Shown piece after piece: positions 8,687 to 17,710 of a stretch of 64,000 bases of DNA. Origin of the DNA: Acinetobacter sp. Marseille-Q1618 (GTDB lineage Bacteria > Pseudomonadota > Gammaproteobacteria > Pseudomonadales > Moraxellaceae). Below the pieces are notes generated by a model. That model was not told the origin of the DNA and did no database searches. It was given only the letters and a program-made list of their open reading frames with translations. Location of the stretch: assembly GCF_902809855.1 (NCBI RefSeq), contig NZ_CADDWJ010000002.1:744001-808000 (forward strand), read 5' to 3'. Position 1 is the first letter of the stretch, and every line of letters begins with the position of its first letter. The translations under genes and the position numbers were made by a program.

Positions 8687-8713
8687 AAGAAACCTAACAT
8701 TCCGTTGGGTTTC
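8687..8713 (-). terminator. Weak terminator after META-type lipoprotein gene
   Basis: GAAACC and GGTTTC arms with partial inner pairing surround an ATTCC loop region. It lies about 55 bases beyond the stop of the lipoprotein gene. The T-tract on the minus strand is poor. Confidence 0.4.
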
Positions 8714-8766
8714 CTGATATTGAACTTTACCGTATGATTTTCATCAGTATACTGCACAGATTTAGA

Positions 8767-9267
8767 TTACTTTTCGATCTGAACACCGTTAAAAATCAGT
8801 TTATCTTTTTTTGGTGTTTCGATAATGAGTTGTACCTGTCTCTTACGAGATTGAAGATACAATGTAGGATCATTCACCAGAATATCTATCATCGTAGTTT
8901 CACGTAAGGTGATATCATCAGGACAACCCATCATTGTGGCAATAATCGGTTGTCCAACATATAAATGATTGTCCTTAAAATGAATACCAATCGAATTTAT
9001 ATTACAAAACAAATGATCAATATACAGCGTCTTATTTGCAAATTTTAGTGTGATGGATTGGTCTGGTTTTGAAGTCAAAAATAACGCATTTATACGTTGA
9101 CCATTCGCATCTGTTGCCTCGACCAATTGCCAAGAAAATTGCGCCAAGGTCTCCTCACTAAACGACATCGCTTGTAATTCTTGCATCTTTAACTGATCGG
9201 CTGATGAAGGCTTATGACAAGCGCTCAAAAGCCCAATGAGGAATGCCAGTAGAAATATTCTCGTCAT
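8767..9267 (-). CDS. Lipoprotein, probable META/HslJ-like domain
   Basis: This 166-residue lipoprotein has a signal peptide ending in the lipobox LLSAC (lipidated Cys17). The mature part starts with FSWQLVEATDANGQRI, which resembles the opening strand of META/HslJ domains, continues with SITLKFANKTLYI and a GCPDDI motif, and ends in a strand LIFNGVQIEK. HslJ-type proteins are envelope stress-associated, but no function can be read here. It lies between the desaturase gene and its degenerate tail copy, on the opposite strand. Confidence 0.7.
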   Translation of the reverse strand: MTRIFLLAFLIGLLSACHKPSSADQLKMQELQAMSFSEETLAQFSWQLVEATDANGQRINALFLTSKPDQSITLKFANKTLYIDHLFCNINSIGIHFKDNHLYVGQPIIATMMGCPDDITLRETTMIDILVNDPTLYLQSRKRQVQLIIETPKKDKLIFNGVQIEK

Positions 9268-9314
9268 TGTTATTGTCCATATAATAATGAGTAATCGTCT
9301 TTTTAATGGAATAT

Positions 9315-9577
9315 GAGTGGTTGCATATTTTAAGTGGTCATTTAATCCATCAAATTGGGCATCATTTGTTCCCAGATATGCCTGTTAATTGCTATGCATA
9401 GCTCGCACCAAAGATTCCGACTCTATGTATAGAATATGGTATCAACTATTATAATGAAGCAAATTTCTTTCAACAGTACTGAAGTGTTTGGGTGCGTTTA
9501 GCCAAGTGCTCTTTGCTAGATGACATGCGTTCTAAAATCATGCAGTCAGTGCAAAAAGTGAAGGGATATTTGCTTAG
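9315..9577 (+). pseudogene. Degenerate duplicate of the desaturase 3' end
   Basis: The stretch aligns base by base with the last 260 bases of the desaturase gene (8209-8469). HQIEHHLFPDMP is changed to HQIGHHLFPDMP, and EANFFQQ is retained. In-frame stops are present: TAG near 9400 and TGA replacing a Trp codon at about 9480. Similarity continues past the stop for about 100 bases (compare AAGTTACAA and GCGTGGAAC near 8500 and 9615). The first 880 bases of the gene are missing. Confidence 0.85.
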
Positions 9578-9738
9578 TTTAACTATCTTAAAAATGCTTT
9601 GAAGATTTAAGTTACAAGTACGCGTGGAACATGAATAATCCATAAAAAAACTCAGATTAGTAGATTTGGACTTTTTAAATGCGCCATAAGGCTAGGATTT
9701 ATAAAAAATTAAAATTATTTCGCATAAGGTGTATTATG

Positions 9739-10239
9739 TTAAATGGAGGGTATTTCAATTACTTCATTTTCAGATGCTTCTCTTAAAATAGCTGTTCCAC
9801 TAGAATTTGTTATGTATGGTTTAAAGCGGTCACTATTGATAAATTGTATAAGTTTTTCAACATGTTTATTTTCGATTTCTCCCTCACCAATTTGACGAAC
9901 CCTATGTCGAGCAAGATACAATCTTATTCCAACTTGAGCGATATGATATTTTTTAGAAAAATACGTTCCGAGAATGAGCATGCTCATCAAATAACGAATA
10001 TAAATAGAGTGATGTTTCGGACATCTTAGGATTTTTTTAAGCCAATTATAGTTTTCTGATAATCTTAGATATTTATGTGTATCTATACGAATAACAATAT
10101 GAAAATCACAATCTGGACTTTAAATTTCTAGAACTTCAATTTCATCATTATCAAAATTTAATCCATGTATTTCTTTGAAGTTTAAAGTTTTATAAGTAGT
10201 CCAATTATATGTTAATCCGCAGACCTTTATAGTTTGCAT
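9739..10239 (-). pseudogene. Hypothetical gene interrupted by an in-frame stop
   Basis: An ATG at 10239 opens a frame beginning MQTIKVCGLTYNWTTYK. It runs for 39 codons to a TAA at 10120-10122, then continues in the same frame without further stops to 9739 (127 more codons, ending EVIEIPSI). The intact product would have 166 residues. The simplest history is one C-to-T change turning CAA into TAA. The family is not recognised. The downstream part alone could start at TTG or ATG near 9990 and give 83 residues. Low GC and isolation suggest an acquired gene. Confidence 0.65.
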
Positions 10240-10439
10240 ATCATTATACTCTTACATATTAGAAATTCTAAAATTAACATAATGGCGCTTATGCGAAATT
10301 TAATTATTAATCTTTATCACATGTTACCTAAGGCATAAGTTTTATACTGTATCTTTGTCTGAGAAATTTTAGATAAACTGTATTTTTATTTCCCCATGCC
10401 AAAAACACCATCTTGTAACAAAACCATCTCCTTATCATC

Positions 10440-10448
10440 TGCTATACT
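10440..10448 (+). promoter_or_regulatory. Extended -10 promoter element for rph
   Basis: TG-C-TATACT forms an extended -10 box, 37 bases before the rph ATG. No clear -35 box is seen at 17 bases, which is usual for this class. Confidence 0.45.
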
Positions 10449-10484
10449 ATGTCGCATTATTTTTCAGTAAACGAAGGATTTACT

Positions 10485-11201
10485 ATGCGTCTTGACCAAC
10501 GTGCATTAGACCAATTACGTGATGTCAAAATCACCCGTAACTACACACGTTATGCAGAAGGTTCTGTATTGGTTGAATTTGGTCATACAAAAGTGCTGTG
10601 TACTGCGAGTATTGACAACTCAGTACCACGTTTCCTTAAAGGACAAGGACAAGGTTGGGTAACTGCAGAATACGGCATGCTACCACGCTCGACTCATACC
10701 CGTAGTGACCGTGAAGCTGCACGTGGTAAACAATCTGGACGTACGCAAGAAATCCAACGTTTGATTGGTCGTAGCTTACGTGCGATGGTTGACCTTAAAA
10801 AACTGGGCGAAAATACCATTACCATCGACTGTGATGTGATCCAAGCCGATGGTGGCACACGTACAGCATCAATTACAGGCGCAGCAGTGGCTTTGATTGA
10901 TGCCATGAACGTATTGCTTGAAAAGAAAAAAATTAAACAAGATCCTTTAAAAGGTTTGGTTGCGGCAATATCTGTTGGGGTTTATAAGGACGAAGTCCTA
11001 CTTGATCTTTGCTACGAAGAAGACTCGAATTGCCAAACAGACTTAAATGTGGTGATGACCCAAGCAGGTGAGTTTATTGAAATTCAAGGGACTGCTGAAG
11101 AAAAACCCTTCACCCGTGCACAATCAAATGCCATGCTCGAAATGGCGGAAAAAGGTATTGCAGAACTCGTGAAAAAACAACAAGAAGCATTAGGTTGGTA
11201 A
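10485..11201 (+). CDS. rph: Ribonuclease PH
   Basis: RNase PH is a phosphate-dependent 3'-to-5' exoribonuclease that trims tRNA precursors. The product has 238 residues, the usual full length, and begins [12 protein letters not shown]. Family segments are [27 protein letters not shown], the phosphate-site region [16 protein letters not shown] and [18 protein letters not shown]. The ATG at 10485 is preferred over the frame start at 10449 because GAAGGA lies just upstream and the standard N-terminus follows. A TTCG-loop terminator ends the single-gene unit. Confidence 0.95.
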   Translation: MRLDQRALDQLRDVKITRNYTRYAEGSVLVEFGHTKVLCTASIDNSVPRFLKGQGQGWVTAEYGMLPRSTHTRSDREAARGKQSGRTQEIQRLIGRSLRAMVDLKKLGENTITIDCDVIQADGGTRTASITGAAVALIDAMNVLLEKKKIKQDPLKGLVAAISVGVYKDEVLLDLCYEEDSNCQTDLNVVMTQAGEFIEIQGTAEEKPFTRAQSNAMLEMAEKGIAELVKKQQEALGW

Positions 11202-11220
11202 TTTCATTCGCTTGAAAATG

Positions 11221-11243
11221 AACGCATCTTCGGATGCGTTTTT
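11221..11243 (+). terminator. rph terminator
   Basis: AACGCATC and GATGCGTT close on a TTCG tetraloop and are followed by T6. This is a textbook intrinsic terminator 20 bases after the rph stop. Confidence 0.9.
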
Positions 11244-11349
11244 TATTTGCGGAATGAAAAAACAACTTCATAAAACTGACATTAAAGTTTCACCCTATTG
11301 TCATTGCTGTCCTATTGACTATGCCTATCTTTAATTCATGGATAGACAA

Positions 11350-11484
11350 ATGCGAAATATCTTTCTCGTGTTAATTACAAGTATGAGCATGTTACTCAGT
11401 GCATGTAATGATGATAATGACGATCATTCGACAACACCTCAGCCACCAAAACCATCCACCTGTAAAGCACACTGTGCACCATAA
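11350..11484 (+). CDS. Small lipoprotein upstream of phospholipase C
   Basis: This 44-residue ORF starts MRNIFLVLITSMSMLLSAC, a lipoprotein signal with lipidated Cys19. The 26-residue mature part is Asp-rich (NDDNDDH), then Pro-rich, and contains a CKAHC pair of cysteines. A start four codons upstream (11338) is also possible; the inner ATG has a GGA at usable distance. It ends 20 bases before the phospholipase start, so the two are probably co-transcribed. I know no named family; a helper role for the secreted enzyme is only a guess from position. Confidence 0.55.
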   Translation: MRNIFLVLITSMSMLLSACNDDNDDHSTTPQPPKPSTCKAHCAP

Positions 11485-11504
11485 AAATAACTAAGGTAAC
11501 TCAG

Positions 11505-13670
11505 ATGAATCGTCGTGATTTTTTAATTAATTCCACCAAAACTATGTTTGGTGCTGCTGCACTTGCAAGCTTCCCTGCCAGTATTCAAAAAGCTTTAGCG
11601 ATTGATGCCAAAGTTGAAACAGGCACAATTCAAGATGTTAAACATGTGGTGATTTTGACTCAAGAAAATCGTTCTTTTGATAATTATTTCGGTACACTAA
11701 AAGGTGTTCGTGGGTTTGGTGACCGTTTTACCATTCCATTGTCAAATGGGCGTAAAGTTTGGGAACAATACGATAAAAACAAAAATAAAATTCTGCCTTA
11801 TCACTTAGATAGTAAATTAGGTAATGCACAACGTGTCAGTGGAACGCCACATTCTTGGAAAGATGGTCAAGATGCGTGGGATGCAGGACGTATGGGCAAT
11901 TGGGTGGAACATAAGCAACCACAATCGATGGGATATTACAAACAAGTCGAATTAGAATATCAATTTGCGCTTGCCAATGCGTTTACCATTTGTGATGCCT
12001 ATCACTGCGCAATGCATGCAGGTACTAACCCGAATCGAAAATTCATTTGGACAGGAACAAATGGCCCAACAGGTGCAAATGTTGCAAGTGTCGTGAATGA
12101 GTTTGATGCAATTGGCGCATCTACAGTTGGCTATGATTGGATGACCTATCCTGAACGTTTACAACAAGCGGGTGTGACATGGAAAGTTTATCAAGCTATG
12201 CCGGATAATTTTACCGACAACCCGTTGGCAGGTTTTAAACAATACCGTCGTGCGAATGAGTTATCAGGTCAACCTGTGAGTCATGATGATGTGAAAAGCC
12301 CAGCTTATGATGAAAAAATTGATGTGACTCAGCCGTTATATAAAGGCATTGCTAATACCATGCCAGATGGTGGTTTTTTACAAGCCTTAAAAGACGATAT
12401 TGCACAAAAGAAATTACCACAAGTGAGTTGGATCGTTGCACCCGCAACTTATAGTGAACATCCTGGACCATCAAGCCCAGTACAAGGGGCGTGGTATATT
12501 CAAGAATTATTAAATGCATTGACTGCCAATCCAGAAGTATGGAGCCAAACCGTACTTTTGGTGAATTTTGATGAAAATGATGGATTCTTTGATCATATTC
12601 CATCGCCAAGTGCACCATCTCGTGATGAAAAGGGTAATCTTCAGGGTAAAACCACATTAAGCAATAGCCAATTGGCGTTTGAATATTTTGATCATGTTGC
12701 AGTGGCTGGATCTAAATCTCAACCTCAACCCGATGGTCGTGTGTATGGGCCTGGGGTTCGAGTACCTATGTATGTGATTTCGCCTTGGAGTCGTGGTGGA
12801 TGGGTCAACTCTCAAGTGTTTGACCATACTTCCGTGATTCGTTTCTTAGAACAACGTTTTGGAATCAATGAACCGAATATTAGTCCCTATCGTCGTGCGG
12901 TTTGCGGTGATTTGACCACGGCATTTAATTTTAAAACACCAAATACATCGGCTCTACCTACCTTAGCGGGTCAAAAAACCAAAGATCAAGCAGATGCAAT
13001 TCGTCAGGCACAAGCAGTTTTACCACAGGTGGCTCGACCAAATTCGGTGATTTTCCCTGAACAAGAAATAGGAGTACGTCCATCTAAAGCATTGCCTTAT
13101 ATTTTACATACCAGTGCCAAAGTTGATGCAGCAACACAAAACGTTAAATTGATGTTTTCAAATACAGGCACACAAGCTGCTGTATTTCATGTTTATGATC
13201 GTTTAAACCTAAGTGCGATTCCAAAGCGTTATATGGTCGAGGCAGGCAAACAACTGGATGATGTATGGACGAGATTAAACGATAAATATGATTTATGGGT
13301 GTTGGGGCCAAATGGTTTTCATCGTAGTTTTACGGGTGATTTAACTGAAAAACATCAGCAAGAAAGCCTACCTGAAATTCGTATTTGTGTAGAAGAGTGC
13401 AGTTATAAACTTACTTTAAAAGTGCGTAATGATGCCGCTAAAACTGCCAAACTCATCGTGAAAGCCAATGCGTATTTAGTGAATAAAACATGGGAAATTG
13501 AAACCAATGCAACTGAGCAATCTTTAGTTTTAGACATGACTGAATTTGGCGGTTGGTATGATTTCACTGTGAGCATGCAGAATGATCCATCTTTTAGTCG
13601 TCGTTTTGCAGGTCGTATTGAAAATAATAAGGATTCGATTTCAGACCCATATATGGGGATTCATCTTTAA
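11505..13670 (+). CDS. plc: Phosphocholine-specific phospholipase C, Tat-exported
   Basis: This 721-residue enzyme hydrolyses phosphatidylcholine to diacylglycerol and phosphocholine. A twin-arginine signal (MNRRDFLINSTK) indicates folded export. The acid-phosphatase-like catalytic domain shows ENRSFDNYFG near residue 53, the HAGTNPNRKFIW segment, and the metal-site motif NFDENDGFFDHIPSP. Two C-terminal beta domains of the bacterial phospholipase C type follow from about residue 510 on. The family includes PlcH/PlcN of Pseudomonas and Plc1/Plc2 of Acinetobacter. It is preceded by the small lipoprotein gene and followed by a strong terminator. Confidence 0.93.
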   Translation: MNRRDFLINSTKTMFGAAALASFPASIQKALAIDAKVETGTIQDVKHVVILTQENRSFDNYFGTLKGVRGFGDRFTIPLSNGRKVWEQYDKNKNKILPYHLDSKLGNAQRVSGTPHSWKDGQDAWDAGRMGNWVEHKQPQSMGYYKQVELEYQFALANAFTICDAYHCAMHAGTNPNRKFIWTGTNGPTGANVASVVNEFDAIGASTVGYDWMTYPERLQQAGVTWKVYQAMPDNFTDNPLAGFKQYRRANELSGQPVSHDDVKSPAYDEKIDVTQPLYKGIANTMPDGGFLQALKDDIAQKKLPQVSWIVAPATYSEHPGPSSPVQGAWYIQELLNALTANPEVWSQTVLLVNFDENDGFFDHIPSPSAPSRDEKGNLQGKTTLSNSQLAFEYFDHVAVAGSKSQPQPDGRVYGPGVRVPMYVISPWSRGGWVNSQVFDHTSVIRFLEQRFGINEPNISPYRRAVCGDLTTAFNFKTPNTSALPTLAGQKTKDQADAIRQAQAVLPQVARPNSVIFPEQEIGVRPSKALPYILHTSAKVDAATQNVKLMFSNTGTQAAVFHVYDRLNLSAIPKRYMVEAGKQLDDVWTRLNDKYDLWVLGPNGFHRSFTGDLTEKHQQESLPEIRICVEECSYKLTLKVRNDAAKTAKLIVKANAYLVNKTWEIETNATEQSLVLDMTEFGGWYDFTVSMQNDPSFSRRFAGRIENNKDSISDPYMGIHL

Positions 13671-13684
13671 AATCTATATAATTC

Positions 13685-13711
13685 AATAAGGTGCTACGGC
13701 ACCTTATTTTT
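13685..13711 (+). terminator. plc terminator
   Basis: AATAAGGTGC and GCACCTTATT pair around TACG and are followed by T-rich sequence, 14 bases after the plc stop. Confidence 0.9.
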
Positions 13712-13844
13712 GTTGAGTGAGTTAAAAATGTTTAAGATTTACATTTCCCCTCATAAAAATACGGTTGATGTAACTTTTTCTCAAAAAAATCAGCATGCTT
13801 TATTTTTAGACTAGTTGCCTTTAGAAATGACAAGGTGAGGGACT

Positions 13845-14024
13845 ATGAATTTATTAATTATTGCATTGATGGTGGCGACATTTGTTTTACTGGCTACAGC
13901 GCCGCGTTCTGAGCAAGACTTTGAACAAATATCTGGACAGCAACATTCTTCTCAACAAATCAAAGTATCAAAACAACAACAGCAAAAAGCTTCTGAAAAT
14001 CCAACTAAGAATTCTGAAGCTTAA
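13845..14024 (+). CDS. Small single-pass membrane protein, 59 residues
   Basis: The ORF has a good Shine-Dalgarno sequence (AAGGTGAGG) six bases before the ATG. An N-terminal hydrophobic segment MNLLIIALMVATFVLLAT is followed by a hydrophilic tail rich in Gln, Ser and Lys (IKVSKQQQQKASEN). It is probably an inner-membrane-anchored peptide. It ends 13 bases from the convergent LTA-synthase-like gene. I recognise no family; support comes from the start signal and the membrane segment. Confidence 0.5.
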   Translation: MNLLIIALMVATFVLLATAPRSEQDFEQISGQQHSSQQIKVSKQQQQKASENPTKNSEA

Positions 14025-14037
14025 TCGCAAAATATTT

Positions 14038-15912
14038 TTATAATGCTGCTGTATGTTTTTCTAAACTCGGACGCATCATCTGATAACTCAAGTTTTTCCC
14101 ATCTAAAACATCAAGATTGAGAGTTTTATAATCATTTAATAACTGTGCTGCATGTCCATCACAATTTTTAGTGGTGTGATTGCCTGTTTTATGGATTGCT
14201 GCATAACACGTATTCACTTTTTGAATAAATTGATAGTATGGTGACAGTGGCACATGAGCTGCTTGTAATACGCGTGGTGCAAGAAAATGCGCTGAAATAA
14301 ACGGTTCAGTCCATTGCTTTTTATCTAGTGGGAAATTGCTCCAAATCGCCAAAGGTGTTTCATAAAAACGGACATCATTTTTTTCAGTTTTGGCTTGTTC
14401 AGAGCCCCAAAAGCCATACTCATCATAGACGTTTTGTAAGTTAGGTAAATGATCGCCAAAGAAAATCACAAGGGTTGGACGTTCTAACTGTTTGGCAGAA
14501 TCAAGTAAGGCTTTTAAGTGTTGATCAGCACGTTGCATACCTGATAAATAGGTATTTAAAGCACGTTTTGATCGATCACTAATACCAGACTTGGTAATTT
14601 TAAAATTATTTGCGCCAAAACGGTCATCATTATACATCGGATGATTTTCGACACTGATGGCATAAATAAATTGTGGTTGATCCTGCTGTTTGAGTTGTTG
14701 TTGAATACTGTTGTAAATCAACTCGTCATTCGCCCAACCTGCTTGGTTGATATATTTTGCACGCTGTGCAGCGCTAACCATATTTTCAATCGAGGTAAAT
14801 TGGTTAAAACCTAAGTTTTGGTAAACGCTGCTGCGATTGTAAAAATATTTACCATTGTTATGCATAGCAGTGGTGTTATAACCCAAACTATTTAGATACA
14901 TCGCCAATGAATAGGTTGGACGTTTTAATTTCGCTACGTATGCCAACTGATTTTGATTTAAATGGGTGTTTAAACTGGTCAATACTTCAAATTCGACATT
15001 GGCAGTACCGCCACCAAAACTTGGCGACAATAACTGACTGACCTGATTTGTTTTAATGGTTGGGGTGATGTTTCTAGGAATTGATTGATCAAGTTTGGTT
15101 GCATCCCAATGCGATTCACTCATGACAAAAATGATATTAGGCAATAGTTTTTCATCAGAAATTTTATTATTTTCAGGTGTTAGCTCTACTGCTGATGGTG
15201 CTAATATCGCTTGAATTTTTGTTTCAGGAATATTTGCAGTATTGGAGACTTTGGCTTTAATGCCATCTACAGTTTTAGAAAAGAAAAATGCACTAAAACC
15301 AAGTTGGCGAATATTCATATGATCGCCGACCCAATCACTATGCGTGTTTGGTAAATAAATATTGTATTTACATAGACTTGGTTTATTTTCACCTGAACAG
15401 ATTTCACTAAAATTATTTTGAAAATTGGCTGTGACAAAAAAACCTAAAATCGACAAAGATAAAACTGCATTTACCCAAAGTAATGTATTTTTTTCTGCAC
15501 GTTCTTTTTTATATAGCCACCACATTAGTGCGATACAGATGATCAGTCCTGCAAAAAAAGCCAGCTTTAAGAGCATTGGAGATGCAATTAAGGTTTCTTT
15601 TAGTAGTAAAAAATCACTCGGAATCAAACTTGCAGACAGGTATTGTTCTTTTTTGATATTGATCAAAGTTAAAACAAAAATCAGCACTTGACTGACTAAA
15701 ATCGTGGCAAAAGTACGTCTTAAAACTACATAGATCAAACTAATCAAAGCATAATTTAAGAGTACTGAAAAACCATATTTAAATAGACGTAACTTTCGAT
15801 AAGCCTCAGGCAAGTTCAAGAAATGTTGAATATTTTCTTGATACAGAAAAAAAGCCAATACGGATACAAAAGCCACAAGTAAAAAAAGTACTTGTTGTCT
15901 TAAAGTCTTCAT
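14038..15912 (-). CDS. LTA-synthase-like membrane phosphoglycerol transferase / sulfatase
   Basis: This 624-residue protein has about five transmembrane segments in the first 165 residues and then a large periplasmic alkaline-phosphatase-fold domain. The domain shows FVMSESHWDATKL near residue 265, the probable nucleophile Thr in GGGTANVEFEVLTSL, SVENHPMY, and the metal motif FFGDHLPNL. The family includes lipoteichoic acid synthase and Gram-negative OpgB-type phosphoglycerol transferases. Which envelope polymer is modified here cannot be read. It is monocistronic and ends against the 59-residue ORF. Confidence 0.8.
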   Translation of the reverse strand: MKTLRQQVLFLLVAFVSVLAFFLYQENIQHFLNLPEAYRKLRLFKYGFSVLLNYALISLIYVVLRRTFATILVSQVLIFVLTLINIKKEQYLSASLIPSDFLLLKETLIASPMLLKLAFFAGLIICIALMWWLYKKERAEKNTLLWVNAVLSLSILGFFVTANFQNNFSEICSGENKPSLCKYNIYLPNTHSDWVGDHMNIRQLGFSAFFFSKTVDGIKAKVSNTANIPETKIQAILAPSAVELTPENNKISDEKLLPNIIFVMSESHWDATKLDQSIPRNITPTIKTNQVSQLLSPSFGGGTANVEFEVLTSLNTHLNQNQLAYVAKLKRPTYSLAMYLNSLGYNTTAMHNNGKYFYNRSSVYQNLGFNQFTSIENMVSAAQRAKYINQAGWANDELIYNSIQQQLKQQDQPQFIYAISVENHPMYNDDRFGANNFKITKSGISDRSKRALNTYLSGMQRADQHLKALLDSAKQLERPTLVIFFGDHLPNLQNVYDEYGFWGSEQAKTEKNDVRFYETPLAIWSNFPLDKKQWTEPFISAHFLAPRVLQAAHVPLSPYYQFIQKVNTCYAAIHKTGNHTTKNCDGHAAQLLNDYKTLNLDVLDGKNLSYQMMRPSLEKHTAAL

Positions 15913-16071
15913 TTGCAGAGAGAAGTTTGAGTTTAGCAGGATCGCAATTATAAGCCGATGGATTAGGCTTTCAAAGTATTAAATGGATTAAATTGTAATC
16001 AAAATGCAATGATTATTTCTCCTTGGTTACATCTAGTTCCAAAGAGAAATTAATCATACTTTAAAAAGGTT

Positions 16072-16938
<867 letters not shown>

Positions 16939-17064
16939 TTAAAATTGAGCGATATATTAACATTGTCCCTGAATGTTTGGAGAAGTTTTTATTTTAAGTT
17001 TGATCGGAGTAAACTATCCCACACAATTCAAACCCATACTTGAATGATGTTATAGGAAAAAATT

Positions 17065-17634
17065 ATGCAGGTAGCACCACAGTTTCAAGTTGTAGATGGG
17101 CAGCTCTTGGGTGCTCGACAAGTCGCTTCTCCAAATTTTAACCAACGTCCTGAAAATACAGAAATTCAACTGATCGTCATTCATAATATTAGTTTGCCGC
17201 CTTCACAGTTTGGTGGAGGATATATTGAACAATTTTTTCAAAATCAACTAGATTGGTCAGCGCATCCTTATTTTAAAACTATAGAAGGCATGCAGGTTTC
17301 GACACATTTACTAATTTTAAGAACAGGTGAAGTATTGCAATTTGTCAATTTTAAAGATCGGGCTTGGCATGCAGGACGTTCAAGTTATTTAGGTAAGGTG
17401 GAATGTAATGATTATTCGATCGGGATTGAGTTAGAGGGCAGTGATGATCGAGAGTTTGAACACGTGCAATATGATGTGCTTGCTCAAGTGGTTGCAACAT
17501 TACAAAAAGCCTATCCCAAAACTAGCCAACATCTCGCTGGGCATTCTGATATTGCGCCACATCGGAAAACCGATCCAGGCCCACATTTTCGATGGGACGA
17601 TTTTAGAACACGACTCCATAAGCAAAAACAATAA
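17065..17634 (+). CDS. ampD: AmpD, 1,6-anhydro-N-acetylmuramyl-L-alanine amidase
   Basis: This cytosolic zinc amidase cleaves the peptide from anhydro-muropeptides during cell-wall recycling and so limits AmpR-type beta-lactamase induction. The 189-residue protein has the amidase_2 fold: the first zinc His in LIVIHNISLPP, a WHAGRSSYLG segment, GIELEG, and the C-terminal HSDIAPHRKTDPGPHF with the remaining zinc ligands. The ATG is preceded by TATAGGA. The next gene, murJ, lies 76 bases downstream on the same strand and also belongs to peptidoglycan metabolism. Confidence 0.95.
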   Translation: MQVAPQFQVVDGQLLGARQVASPNFNQRPENTEIQLIVIHNISLPPSQFGGGYIEQFFQNQLDWSAHPYFKTIEGMQVSTHLLILRTGEVLQFVNFKDRAWHAGRSSYLGKVECNDYSIGIELEGSDDREFEHVQYDVLAQVVATLQKAYPKTSQHLAGHSDIAPHRKTDPGPHFRWDDFRTRLHKQKQ

Positions 17635-17710
17635 GTCATTTATGATTTTACAACGATATTTGTTTTGAGTTTATTTACAATAGCGACTTTATTTTAACTG
17701 GGTGAATGCA

